Shown here in pieces: positions 43,801 through 50,861 of a DNA stretch of 64,000 bases (its first letter is position 1; each line of letters opens with the position of its first letter). The position numbers and the translations under genes were made by a program. This stretch comes from Falsochrobactrum ovis (GTDB lineage: Bacteria; Pseudomonadota; Alphaproteobacteria; Rhizobiales; Rhizobiaceae). A model generated the notes under the pieces. It did not search any database. It saw only the letters and a list, made by a program, of their open reading frames with translations, and was not told the DNA's origin. Location: positions 124,001-188,000 of the forward strand of contig NZ_QLMK01000002.1 of NCBI RefSeq assembly GCF_003259955.1, in the 5' to 3' direction.

Positions 43801-44584
43801 CTCACTGAATGGCGCGGGCAAGAACGTTGCGGAACTAATGGCATCTCTTACAGGTTCGGGTAGCGTTGATGTGGAAAATTTAGTCGTAAAGGGGCTGGAC
43901 CAAAACGCGTTTGATGCAATGTTGACCGCCGCCGACCAGCTAGGGGACAGAATTGACGGCGCAAGCTCGCTCGATGCTGCGCATTTTGCGGAAATTGCGC
44001 AGAATGCAAGCGGTAAAGGCGAGTTTAGCGCGGGCGCGGCGAACTTTGATTTTAACATTGTAGGCGGGGTGGTGCGAGTGATGCCATTTGATTTGGATGG
44101 TACAAAGGCAGCGCTTGCGGGTGAGTTGCAGTTGGATATTCCGCATCTTGCGGTCAATGGAAGTGGCAGTTTTACCTATAAAGATGATGAACGTTCATCG
44201 GCGGGCAAAAACGAGGGCATTCAACCCTTTATCAATTATACGCTGATGGGGAGCATTAACGAGCCTCGAATTGAAATTAATCAGGAACCGCTAGTTCAGT
44301 TTCTGACACAATCCGCACTGGAGCGCGAGCAAGAGCGTGTCGAAGCGATGCAGGCAAATATTATGGAAAAGCAGCATCTGCGGCGACAGGTTGAGCTGCT
44401 GCAAGCGGAGATCGCTGAGCGCGAGCGTGGGATAAAGGAAGATGAGAAACGGCGTCGTTCGGCAGCAAAAGCGCGAAATGATGCGGCGCATCCAACAAAA
44501 AACGAGCAGCTGGGGGAATCTATCGGGGATTTTATCCGCAATCTGGAAGAGCAACAGCAGCTATCGCCTAGCATAGAACCTTGA
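40817..44584 (+). CDS. AsmA-family protein
   Basis: 1255 aa, TTG start at 40817 with a TGGAG site. One N-terminal membrane span (about residues 4-23) anchors a very large periplasmic region. The start IGGLLVLLLTAALVVPPFVDWSGYRAEFEREAGHILGRPVEV is typical of AsmA, as is the repeated beta-strand-rich body and the AsmA_2-like C-terminal domain (NLVVKGLDQNAFDAML, GVVRVMPFDLDGTKAALAGEL). The last ~100 residues form a charged coiled coil. AsmA-like proteins are thought to bridge inner and outer membranes for phospholipid transport. Confidence 0.9.
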   Translation: MGRIFVFIGGLLVLLLTAALVVPPFVDWSGYRAEFEREAGHILGRPVEVLGDVRVQLLPFPSLQFSNVRVGADTAHPAMSVDAFSMDAELMPFLRGQLLIYDMRVERPRVNILIDKDGMVDWAIRPSTPIDPAQIKVERLSINDGSVTIHDEASGRIYSAEAVDAVLSATRLSGPWQANGTANLAGTPIALGITSGELKPDGSLRFRIRLSPENIPATLETDGDMRLDNGRLHYSGDFSLRSADLLDNKQQPVSEKPFFSDVRVTGKFSADKDKFDASEFRMEQGPTDNPYVVNGKALIDFGDNPHFQISADGQQIYWGPAENLNAELAAASEPFSDRLVFVQKMLEQLPIPDMPGSVDLRLPAIVAGGTTMREVTIHAEPDGNGWSIRQFAADLPGRTKIEAKGRLVVGQEFGFVGDMLVASRQPSGLASWLNESVDEPIRKLAGAGFSGKVDFRKGLQRIDDLEIGLGQSTLTGQFLRQVTGDAEPAITLQLEGDEIESDALQALLGFFLGEQGVSYLEGQSLALNFKSGPVHYEDIVAGEVDLAVRLNNGRFDFDRLMISDVAGVTLTATGTYEPFAAIPSATLDATLLSNDLQPFITMMAHRHPEVPVFRSLAVRADNYRGLFEDSEINIIARGEAPPRHDLEPPVSAENKEGKSTRVDASHKASRMGDEFSFSLSGKTGTMKLDLAGTASGAFDDSNPMQMQLNATAASKNGEEVLALLGLPALPLGIAGELSADVTMQGAPSAGMRTQLKLTASDGTAVADGILSLVGGDAAASGKAQIQALDLQPFIATMGYVLPGFGEGLSADISSDFQYAKGLLRLPNFGGKLGGDDVNARIEANFSDSGLPQIKGETTLDSLKMSSVLAIMLGQDSFNEMRTDSNQIWSTTPFATRPSLPVLINMKLNVADVDMGGFGTISGFSTQLNKNIDSLSLNEMTGNWAGGYLIGNISLQNRDSAALVNSEFKWKGAELANIYQPSTGNAPLTGVIKSTVSLNGAGKNVAELMASLTGSGSVDVENLVVKGLDQNAFDAMLTAADQLGDRIDGASSLDAAHFAEIAQNASGKGEFSAGAANFDFNIVGGVVRVMPFDLDGTKAALAGELQLDIPHLAVNGSGSFTYKDDERSSAGKNEGIQPFINYTLMGSINEPRIEINQEPLVQFLTQSALEREQERVEAMQANIMEKQHLRRQVELLQAEIAERERGIKEDEKRRRSAAKARNDAAHPTKNEQLGESIGDFIRNLEEQQQLSPSIEP

Positions 44585-44624
44585 GGCTTAATGGCTGAGG
44601 GATGCGGATCAGCAGTTAAAAATA

Positions 44625-44867
44625 TTATTCGCCTTGATCAGCCAGTTGGGACTTAACCCAGTTCAACGCATAAAGGCGAAGGGCTGAAGAAAGATTGATT
44701 GATTTCTCACGCTGTCCATCAATCTCGCTTATCAGAGCTGATACAGATAATCCACGCATGCGAGCGATGTCTTGGATGATCTGGTAAAAAGGCTCTTCAA
44801 GCGTATAGCTCGTCGCATGGCCGCGGATGCTAACGGAGCGTTTTTTCAACCGGGCGGAAGAGGTCAA
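44625..44867 (-). CDS. Ribbon-helix-helix domain protein
   Basis: 80 aa. KRSVSIRGHATSYTLEEPFYQIIQDIARMRGLSVSALISEID is the RHH_4 fold found in small alphaproteobacterial DNA-binding proteins. The start is a TTG at 44867 whose bases overlap the stop of the preceding gene (TTGA), so translation is probably coupled. It is the last gene of the sspB-DUF4169-RHH unit. Target unknown. Confidence 0.85.
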   Translation of the reverse strand: MTSSARLKKRSVSIRGHATSYTLEEPFYQIIQDIARMRGLSVSALISEIDGQREKSINLSSALRLYALNWVKSQLADQGE

Positions 44868-45064
44868 TTATTTTGACCCTCTCTATCACCAGGTTCAAGC
44901 TGGTTGTTTGAAAGAAACTGCTCGGTTTTTTGAGCTTTTTTGCGGGCGAACTCCTTTTCAACTTTGGTTCGCCCGAAAAGAATACGGTTTTGATCGGCTT
45001 GCTGCTCTTTAGCTGCGCGAATTTTCTTCTTTTTAAACTGCCGAAGATTGATGATGTCACTCAT
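44864..45064 (-). CDS. DUF4169 family protein
   Basis: 66 aa, very basic and Gln-rich. MSDIINLRQFKKKKIRAAKE and NRILFGRTKVEKEFARKKA are the DUF4169 signature. ATG at 45064; longer in-frame starts lack support. It lies 45 bases after sspB and overlaps the RHH gene. Function unknown; its conserved linkage with SspB suggests a role near protein turnover or translation, but that is inference. Confidence 0.85.
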   Translation of the reverse strand: MSDIINLRQFKKKKIRAAKEQQADQNRILFGRTKVEKEFARKKAQKTEQFLSNNQLEPGDREGQNN

Positions 45065-45109
45065 ATTGCACCACCGTAGTCCACGCAGAAAATAGGTCAA
45101 TGAACAGCA

Positions 45110-45667
45110 CTATTTCTTTCGAAACGCGTCCAAGGACACCACATCTGCGGAGGTTTTGGGAGTTTCGGTCGAAGCGTCTTCTGTTTCGACAGAGCCGTCT
45201 TTGTCAGACTTCGTCGACTTATTTTTTTGCGAATTTTCGGCTCCATCAGAAGGCAGCAATTCGATCGACGCGACTTCATCGCCTTCATCATTGTCACTTA
45301 TTGGCTGAAGTACGGTGACATCGAATTCCAATTCGAAATTCACCGATGGATCATAGAATCCACGAATAGCCGAGAAAGGAATGGTGAGCTTCTCAGGGAT
45401 ATCGCCAAAAGACAGGCCAACTTCAAACAGTTGGTCAGTGACTACCATGTCCCAATATTGGTGTTGCAACACGATGGTCATCTGCTCGGGATATTTTTCC
45501 TTTAAGCGCGATGAAATCCTTACACCAGGCGCTCCCGTGAGGAACGTGATGAAAAAATGATGATTGCCCGGTAGGCCGGTCGTCGCCACTTCGACAAGAA
45601 CTTTGCGAATGACGCCGCGCAGCGCTTCCTGAGCGAGAATATCGTAACGGATAAGGTCCTGTACCAT
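45110..45667 (-). CDS. sspB: ClpXP adaptor SspB
   Basis: 185 aa. The N-terminal dimer/tag-binding domain (DLIRYDILAQEALRGVIRKVLVEV, HHFFITFLTGAPGVRISSRLKEKYP, WDMVV...FEVGLSFGDIPEKLTIPFSAI) matches alphaproteobacterial SspB. An acidic, low-complexity linker ends in VVSLDAFRKK, the ClpX-binding tail. SspB brings ssrA-tagged proteins to ClpXP. The tmRNA gene that encodes the tag lies just upstream on the same strand, separated only by a decayed TetR gene. Confidence 0.94.
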   Translation of the reverse strand: MVQDLIRYDILAQEALRGVIRKVLVEVATTGLPGNHHFFITFLTGAPGVRISSRLKEKYPEQMTIVLQHQYWDMVVTDQLFEVGLSFGDIPEKLTIPFSAIRGFYDPSVNFELEFDVTVLQPISDNDEGDEVASIELLPSDGAENSQKNKSTKSDKDGSVETEDASTETPKTSADVVSLDAFRKK

Positions 45668-45757
45668 GGTTTGCTTATCCCACGGATTCGTAGGTTAATG
45701 TCAAGTTGGTTCTGACCGGAAGTGGCAATTATATTATAAAAAATTTAATGGCCGACC

Positions 45758-46056
45758 TCATCTGGCCACAGTTTGACATCTTCCAAATGCTCTCATGAAC
45801 GCTTGGACGCCGTTAATAGAGCTTTGTTCAATAATGGCATCGGTAATAGAGTGACCCTTTAGCCGCTCATTATGAATATCAGCCTGAATAAGCGCCCAAT
45901 AATGACGAGCGGCCAAATTTGGATCATTAATTTTCTAAATGGCCCGATAGGGCAAGACGTGCTAGCTGGGCCGCAATGGCGGGCGTAGCTTCTGGCTGTG
46001 CAATGATGGCATCTTCTAACACTGCTGGACTTTGTCAGCGGTGAAAAAGCAAATAT
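45758..46056 (-). pseudogene. Remnant of a TetR-family regulator (C-terminal part)
   Basis: Reading the minus strand gives pieces of a TetR C-terminal domain: LFHR, an in-frame TGA (46035-46037), QSPAVLEDAIIAQPEATPA and AAQLARLALSGHLEN, then a stop caused by a one-base insertion near 45927. In the next frame it continues DPNLAARHYWALIQADIHNE and SSINGVQAFMRAFGR to a stop at 45758-45760. The helix-turn-helix half is gone, so it is not functional. The rest of 45668-46085 holds nothing else recognisable. It lies directly downstream of ssrA, a common integration site for islands. Confidence 0.75.
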
Positions 46057-46087
46057 TAAACCGGTTACACCATAATTGAGGGAGAAG

Positions 46088-46412
46088 TGGAGGCTTCTGT
46101 TGCCAGGTGCCTCCGAACCCCGCCTTAGGGGGCTAACCCTAAGGGCTTAGAGTGGGTTTCCCGCACCGCCATTAGGCAGCGAGAGCGTAACCCTGAGCTT
46201 TGTTGTCATTTGCAACTACTCAATTGACCCGATAACGGTGGTATCATGCCGAGCGAAAGATCGATCTTTACACCCTTGTCGATCCTGTTTCGCCCCCACC
46301 GCAACGCAAGCCGCTTTCATGACTTGCGTTAGGGTGGAGGCGCCGGGTACCGCCCCCGGGTCCAATGGGCTTATTTCATCGTCCATTTATCGCCATAGCC
46401 AGCTTGCGCTAG
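46088..46412 (-). ncRNA. ssrA: tmRNA, circularly permuted two-piece form
   Basis: Read on the minus strand. The acceptor piece comes first (about 46412 to 46333) and ends CGCCTCC-A-CC. The coding piece starts GGGGGCG at 46297, which pairs over 7 bp (one G-U) with CGCCTCC to rebuild the acceptor stem; 35 bases between the two are removed. AACAGGATCGAC follows the 5' arm. The tag frame runs 46213 to 46175 with a TAA at 46174-46172 and reads ANDNKAQGYALAA. A GGAGGC/GCCTCC hairpin near 46090-46115 marks the end. The permuted form is normal for alphaproteobacteria. Exact piece ends are estimates. Confidence 0.93.
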
Positions 46413-46420
46413 CACTGCCT

Positions 46421-46449
46421 ATATAGGTGCCCTTTGATGCGATTGGAAG
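46421..46449 (-). promoter_or_regulatory. Probable ssrA promoter
   Basis: On the minus strand CTTCCA (46449-46444), 17 bases, then CTATAT (46426-46421). The -10 box matches the alphaproteobacterial consensus; the -35 box matches only in part. The implied start near 46413 fits the acceptor piece length. Confidence 0.5.
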
Positions 46450-46513
46450 AGGTAAAAATACGATTTAAGCAACTACAGTCCGTACTATTGAGGACAAGTG
46501 CGGGGGTATTAAT

Positions 46514-46540
46514 CATTGACAGCCAGCTGGCGCTGGTCAA
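46514..46540 (+). other. Hairpin in the leader of the DUF2853 gene
   Basis: ATTGACAGC pairs with GCTGGTCAAT with one bulged base around an 8-base loop. It lies about 90 bases before the DUF2853 start, in a GC-rich stretch that continues to 46600. Unassigned; could be part of a structured 5' UTR. Confidence 0.4.
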
Positions 46541-46626
46541 TCCTCGTCACCGCTCGGTCGACTAGGGGAAGGTACGGCCGGGGCACGCTAAACGGGGCAG
46601 TCCCTTAATTGAAGGAGAGTGGATTA

Positions 46627-46938
46627 ATGAGTGATTATCTCGCGGACGTTCGTCGTTATGATGCCGGTGCTGATGAAGCTGTTGTGGACAAGATTGTCAA
46701 ACATCTCGGCATCGCATTACGCAATCGTGATTCCTCTCTCGTCTCAGCATCCGACCCGGAAGAATTGAAGCGCGTACGTGAGGGATGGGTTGCTAAGAAA
46801 CTCGGCGTTTCCGATGCTGCGAAAGCAGAAGAAGTTGTATCCCACGTGGCTGAAGTTATGAAAGGTGACCGCAATAAGCACCGGGTCACTTTCTACTATC
46901 TGGTGGCAAAGCAGCTCGGTAAACTGGGCGATCTCTGA
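46627..46938 (+). CDS. DUF2853 family protein
   Basis: 103 aa from ATG 46627, with a strong GAAGGAGAGTGG ribosome site. SDYLADVRRYDAGADEAVVDKIVKHLGIALRNRDSSLVSASDPEEL and HRVTFYYLVAKQLGKL match DUF2853, a small helical cytoplasmic family common in alphaproteobacteria. Function unknown. A clean terminator follows. Confidence 0.88.
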   Translation: MSDYLADVRRYDAGADEAVVDKIVKHLGIALRNRDSSLVSASDPEELKRVREGWVAKKLGVSDAAKAEEVVSHVAEVMKGDRNKHRVTFYYLVAKQLGKLGDL

Positions 46939-47000
46939 TTTATTAATAGTGTTGGACTATTCAACGTGCATAATTGCACCGTCGGCCATTGCCGGTTAAG

Positions 47001-47026
47001 AACCCCAGCTATCAGCTGGGGTTTTC
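47001..47026 (+). terminator. Rho-independent terminator after the DUF2853 gene
   Basis: AACCCCAGCT (47001-47010) and AGCTGGGGTT (47014-47023) form a perfect 10-bp stem with an ATC loop, followed by TTC. Confidence 0.9.
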
Positions 47027-47057
47027 TCCCCTAAATGAATCGATACCGGGAATAACC

Positions 47058-47852
47058 ATGCGTAGCTATCTTGATCTTCTTCAGCATGTGCTGGATACGG
47101 GCGTTGACCGTGATGACAGGACTGGAACCGGTACTCGTTCGGTGTTTGGTTATCAGATGCGCTTTGATCTGGGCGAAGGGTTTCCGGCACTAACCACCAA
47201 AAAGCTGCATCTGCGTTCCATCATTCACGAGCTGCTTTGGTTTTTGAAAGGCGATACAAATATCGCCTATCTCAAAGATAATGGAGTCTCGATCTGGGAT
47301 GAGTGGGCAGATGAGAATGGCGATCTGGGGCCGGTTTATGGTTATCAGTGGCGATCATGGCCCGCGCCTGATGGTAGGCACATCGACCAGATACAGAATC
47401 TTTTGAATATGTTACGCGACAATCCTAACTCACGACGTTTGATTGTTTCGGCATGGAATCCTGCGCTGGTTGATGAGATGGCTTTGCCACCATGCCATTG
47501 CTTGTTTCAGTTTTATGTTTCCAAAGGCAAATTATCCTGCCAGCTTTATCAGCGGTCAGCGGATATCTTCCTCGGAGTTCCGTTCAATATTGCCTCTTAT
47601 GCATTATTGACCATGATGATTGCGCAAGTAGCTGGGCTTAAGCCGGGCGAGTTCATTCATACGTTGGGTGATGCTCACATATATTCCAATCATTTTGAGC
47701 AAGCACGGTTGCAGTTAACCCGGACACCTAAAAAACTGCCAATCATGCGGATCAATCCAGAGGTAAAGGATCTTTTTGCTTTTCGTTTTGAAGATTTTGA
47801 ACTGCAAGGATATGAGGCCGATCCTACAATCAAGGCTCCGATTGCGGTATGA
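47058..47852 (+). CDS. thyA: Thymidylate synthase ThyA
   Basis: 264 aa from ATG 47058, the start that gives the canonical [15 protein letters not shown]. It methylates dUMP to dTMP using methylene-tetrahydrofolate. The catalytic cysteine is in [12 protein letters not shown], and [16 protein letters not shown], the [18 protein letters not shown] block and GDAHIYSNH are all present. It overlaps folA by 4 bases, so the dihydrofolate produced is handled by the next gene product. Confidence 0.98.
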   Translation: MRSYLDLLQHVLDTGVDRDDRTGTGTRSVFGYQMRFDLGEGFPALTTKKLHLRSIIHELLWFLKGDTNIAYLKDNGVSIWDEWADENGDLGPVYGYQWRSWPAPDGRHIDQIQNLLNMLRDNPNSRRLIVSAWNPALVDEMALPPCHCLFQFYVSKGKLSCQLYQRSADIFLGVPFNIASYALLTMMIAQVAGLKPGEFIHTLGDAHIYSNHFEQARLQLTRTPKKLPIMRINPEVKDLFAFRFEDFELQGYEADPTIKAPIAV

Positions 47853-48382
47853 CCATGTCTAACGAACAAACAGCAATCTCAATCGTTGTTGCCGCATCAG
47901 AAAATAATGTGATTGGTCGCGACAATGACATGCCTTGGCGGTTGTCGACGGATCTTAAGCGTTTTAAATCAATCACACTTGGCAAACCCATAATAATGGG
48001 GCGTAAAACTTGGCAATCGATCGGAAGGCCATTGCCCGGACGTCCAAATATCGTTCTCACACAGGATAAAAGTTTTACTGCCGAGGGAGCGAGTGTCGTT
48101 TTTTCGTTGGAAGAAGCTATCGCCAAAGCACGTTTAATGGCGGATGATCTGGGTGTTGGTGAAATTTGCATTATCGGTGGCGGGAAAATCTATGAGCAGG
48201 CGCTTCCCTATGCCAACAAACTGCATTTAACACGTGTTCTGGCAAATATTGATGGGGACACGTTTTTTCTGCAGATCGATTCGAGCGAGTGGCGGCTTAT
48301 TTCAAGCGAGGATGTCGCTGCAGGTGAAAAGGATAGTCACCCGACACGATATATGCTCTATGAGCGGCGTGAGACGAATTAA
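47849..48382 (+). CDS. folA: Dihydrofolate reductase
   Basis: 177 aa, ATG 47849 overlapping the thyA stop (ATGA); ATG 47855 is a possible alternative. It regenerates tetrahydrofolate with NADPH and is the trimethoprim target. [31 protein letters not shown], the [18 protein letters not shown] block and [14 protein letters not shown] are the family motifs, with the active-site Asp in the DMPW helix region. Confidence 0.97.
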   Translation: MTMSNEQTAISIVVAASENNVIGRDNDMPWRLSTDLKRFKSITLGKPIIMGRKTWQSIGRPLPGRPNIVLTQDKSFTAEGASVVFSLEEAIAKARLMADDLGVGEICIIGGGKIYEQALPYANKLHLTRVLANIDGDTFFLQIDSSEWRLISSEDVAAGEKDSHPTRYMLYERRETN

Positions 48383-48498
48383 TCTGTACTAAAATTGATG
48401 CCTTGCGTTGAAAGCAACTCTCGCGATGCTTATAAAACGGAAATATTAATTGATGACGGGGAGTAGGCCAGCTTTCCGTCTTCGGACGAGAGGTGAGG

Positions 48499-49650
48499 AT
48501 GCCCTGGAGTAATCAGAATGGCGGCGGCGGCCCTTGGGGCGGCGGCGGCGACAATAATAACAATGGTGGCCCTTGGGGCCAAGGACCGAAAGGGCCTCGC
48601 GGCGGAGGTCAAAACACGCCACCGGATCTGGAGGATATTCTCCGCAAAGGTCAGGACCGGCTTAAAAAAGTGTTTCCCGGCGGTGGCAATGGAAGCGGTG
48701 GTAATAGTAATCGCCCTTTCTATTTTTTAATTGGTGCGGCCGTTCTTGGCTTCTGGCTTTTCCAATCAATTTATACCGTACAGCCGGATGAATTGGCTGT
48801 AGAACTTCGTTTTGGTAAGCCGAAAGCCGAGGTTTCCGAGCCTGGATTGCATTTCCATTTGTGGCCGATTGAAACCTATGAAAAGGCGAAGATCGTCGAA
48901 AAGCAGGTTAATATTGGCGGCCAAGGCTCAAGAACTGACACGCAGGGCCTGATGCTGACCGGTGACCAAAACATCGTCAACGTCCAGTTTTCTGTGCTTT
49001 ATCGTGTGTCCGATCCACGGGCCTATCTCTTCAACGTAGATAATCCGGATGCCATGGTGCAGCAAATCTCGGAAAGCGCTATTCGTGAGATTGTTGGTCG
49101 CCGACCAGCACAGGATATTTTCCGCGATAATCGTGCCGCAATTGCGCAAAGCGTCAGGGATATTATTCAGACGACGCTGGATAATTATCAGACTGGCATA
49201 CAGGTGAATGCGGTCTCTATTGAAGATGCGGCTCCGCCGCGTGAAGTCGCTGATGCTTTTGATGAAGTACAGCGTGCGGAACAGGATGAAGATCGCTTCG
49301 TGGAAGAGGCAAATCAGTATTCTAACCAGCGCCTTGGACAGGCACGCGGTGAGGCGGCACAGATTCGTGAAGAAGCTGCGGCCTATAAAAACCGTGTCGT
49401 TCAGGAAGCTGAAGGTGAGGCGCAGCGTTTTGACTCTGTTCGCGCAGAGTATGAGAAGGCGCCTGAAGTTACCCGTAACCGGCTGTTCCTTGAAACCATG
49501 GAAGATGTGCTGAAAAGCACCAAAAAGGTTATCGTGGAACCAGGAAAGGAAGTCGTGCCTTATCTGCCTTTGAACGAGTTAATGCGCCACCAACCACGCA
49601 CGGGAACGAATGCTCCGGCAATGACGACCACTGGCGGAGGTAACCAATAA
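48499..49650 (+). CDS. hflK: HflK, membrane regulator of FtsH
   Basis: 383 aa from ATG 48499. The first ~70 residues are Gly/Asn/Pro-rich (GGGGPWGGGG, GGQN), then a membrane span (about 74-93) and a periplasmic SPFH/band-7 domain with a coiled coil rich in Ala/Glu/Arg. HflK with HflC forms a cage around FtsH and tunes its proteolysis. The next gene starts on the last base of its stop codon. Confidence 0.95.
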   Translation: MPWSNQNGGGGPWGGGGDNNNNGGPWGQGPKGPRGGGQNTPPDLEDILRKGQDRLKKVFPGGGNGSGGNSNRPFYFLIGAAVLGFWLFQSIYTVQPDELAVELRFGKPKAEVSEPGLHFHLWPIETYEKAKIVEKQVNIGGQGSRTDTQGLMLTGDQNIVNVQFSVLYRVSDPRAYLFNVDNPDAMVQQISESAIREIVGRRPAQDIFRDNRAAIAQSVRDIIQTTLDNYQTGIQVNAVSIEDAAPPREVADAFDEVQRAEQDEDRFVEEANQYSNQRLGQARGEAAQIREEAAAYKNRVVQEAEGEAQRFDSVRAEYEKAPEVTRNRLFLETMEDVLKSTKKVIVEPGKEVVPYLPLNELMRHQPRTGTNAPAMTTTGGGNQ

Positions 49651-50552
49651 TGGCTCATAATAGACTTCCAATCATTGGCGGTATTATTGCCGTTGTACTC
49701 CTTCTGATTTACTCATCGATCTTCATTGTCAATGAACGCCAGCAGGCAATCGTATTGCGCTTTGGTCAGATCGTTGACGTGAAAACTGAACCAGGCATCT
49801 ATTTCAAACTGCCATTTGGCTTTCTTGAAGCCGATACGGTGCAGATGATTGACGATCGTTTGCTGCGTTTTGATCTTGATGATATTCGCGTTCAGGTTTC
49901 GGGTGGTAAATTCTACGATGTAGATGCTTTCCTCGTTTATCGCATTACCGATGCGCGTAAATTCCGACAGACTGTATCGGGTAGCACGCTTCTTGCAGAA
50001 CAGCGTTTGCGTACGCGTCTTGATGCTGCTTTGCGCAGTGTTTACGGTCAACGCGGTTTTGAAGCAGCTCTGTCGGAAGAGCGTGGCGACATGATGCGTG
50101 AAGTGCGCGATCAGTTGCGTCCGGATGCAACTTCGCTTGGCTTGACGATCGAAGATGTGCGTATTCGTCGTACCGATCTGACGGCAGAAGTTTCGCAGCA
50201 GACCTATGATCGAATGAAGGCAGAACGTCTTGCCGAAGCTGAGCGTTTGCGGGCTCGCGGCCGTGAAGCGGCTCAGCGTATTCGCGCTATTGCTGACCGG
50301 CAGGTGATAGAAACGCTTGCTGAGGCACGCAAGGAAGCAGAAGTTCTGCGGGGTGAGGGCGAGGCGCGGCGCAGTGAGATCTTCGCCGAGGCTGCATCGA
50401 AAAATCCCGGATTCTTCGCATTCCAGCGTTCCATGAGTGCATATCGCGAGGCGCTTAACACGCCTGACACGACGCTGGTGCTTTCGCCCGACTCGGAATT
50501 CTTCCGGTTCTTCCGCGATGCGGGCGGTGAACTCGCTACACCAGAACAATAG
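49650..50552 (+). CDS. hflC: HflC, membrane regulator of FtsH
   Basis: 300 aa. One N-terminal span (about 7-27) and an SPFH domain: SSIFIVNERQQAIVLRFGQIVDVKTEPGIYFKLPF is the family start. The C-terminal half holds the Ala/Glu/Arg coiled coil (AERLAEAERLRARGREAAQRIRA). Partner of HflK; ATG overlaps the hflK stop by one base. The run continues to a DUF2065 gene 11 bases downstream. Confidence 0.95.
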   Translation: MAHNRLPIIGGIIAVVLLLIYSSIFIVNERQQAIVLRFGQIVDVKTEPGIYFKLPFGFLEADTVQMIDDRLLRFDLDDIRVQVSGGKFYDVDAFLVYRITDARKFRQTVSGSTLLAEQRLRTRLDAALRSVYGQRGFEAALSEERGDMMREVRDQLRPDATSLGLTIEDVRIRRTDLTAEVSQQTYDRMKAERLAEAERLRARGREAAQRIRAIADRQVIETLAEARKEAEVLRGEGEARRSEIFAEAASKNPGFFAFQRSMSAYREALNTPDTTLVLSPDSEFFRFFRDAGGELATPEQ

Positions 50553-50563
50553 GATTATCGCCA

Positions 50564-50749
50564 ATGAGCGATTTTCTCACCGCCGTAGGACTTCTCTTCG
50601 TATTCGAAGGGCTGCTCTACGGCGGCTTTCCATTTTTTGCCAAAAAACTTGCACGGGATGTCAGTGAGGCCCCCGAAAATGTGTTACGAATTGCAGGACT
50701 TACCGCAATTGTTATTGGCTTTGGTATTGTCTGGCTCGTTCGTGGATAG
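50564..50749 (+). CDS. DUF2065 (YjeT-like) small membrane protein
   Basis: 61 aa with two membrane spans (about residues 3-22 and 41-58). FLTAVGLLFVFEGLLYGGFP and APENVLRIAGLTAIVIGFGIVWLVRG match DUF2065. It commonly sits just after hflC, as here. Function unknown. Confidence 0.9.
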   Translation: MSDFLTAVGLLFVFEGLLYGGFPFFAKKLARDVSEAPENVLRIAGLTAIVIGFGIVWLVRG

Positions 50750-50861
50750 AGCGTTATTCTGCTGAAAAATGATATGCTGGAAGATAAGGCCGCAAACAGG
50801 CCGTATTTTACAGCAATTCAGATGTCCGGTTTTACCAGCAATCAGATTGGAGCGGAGCTAT

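Noticed and set aside
46441-46626. Known riboswitch or 6S RNA upstream of the DUF2853 gene
   Set aside because: I could not match the sequence to any class I know; kept only as an unassigned structured stretch.
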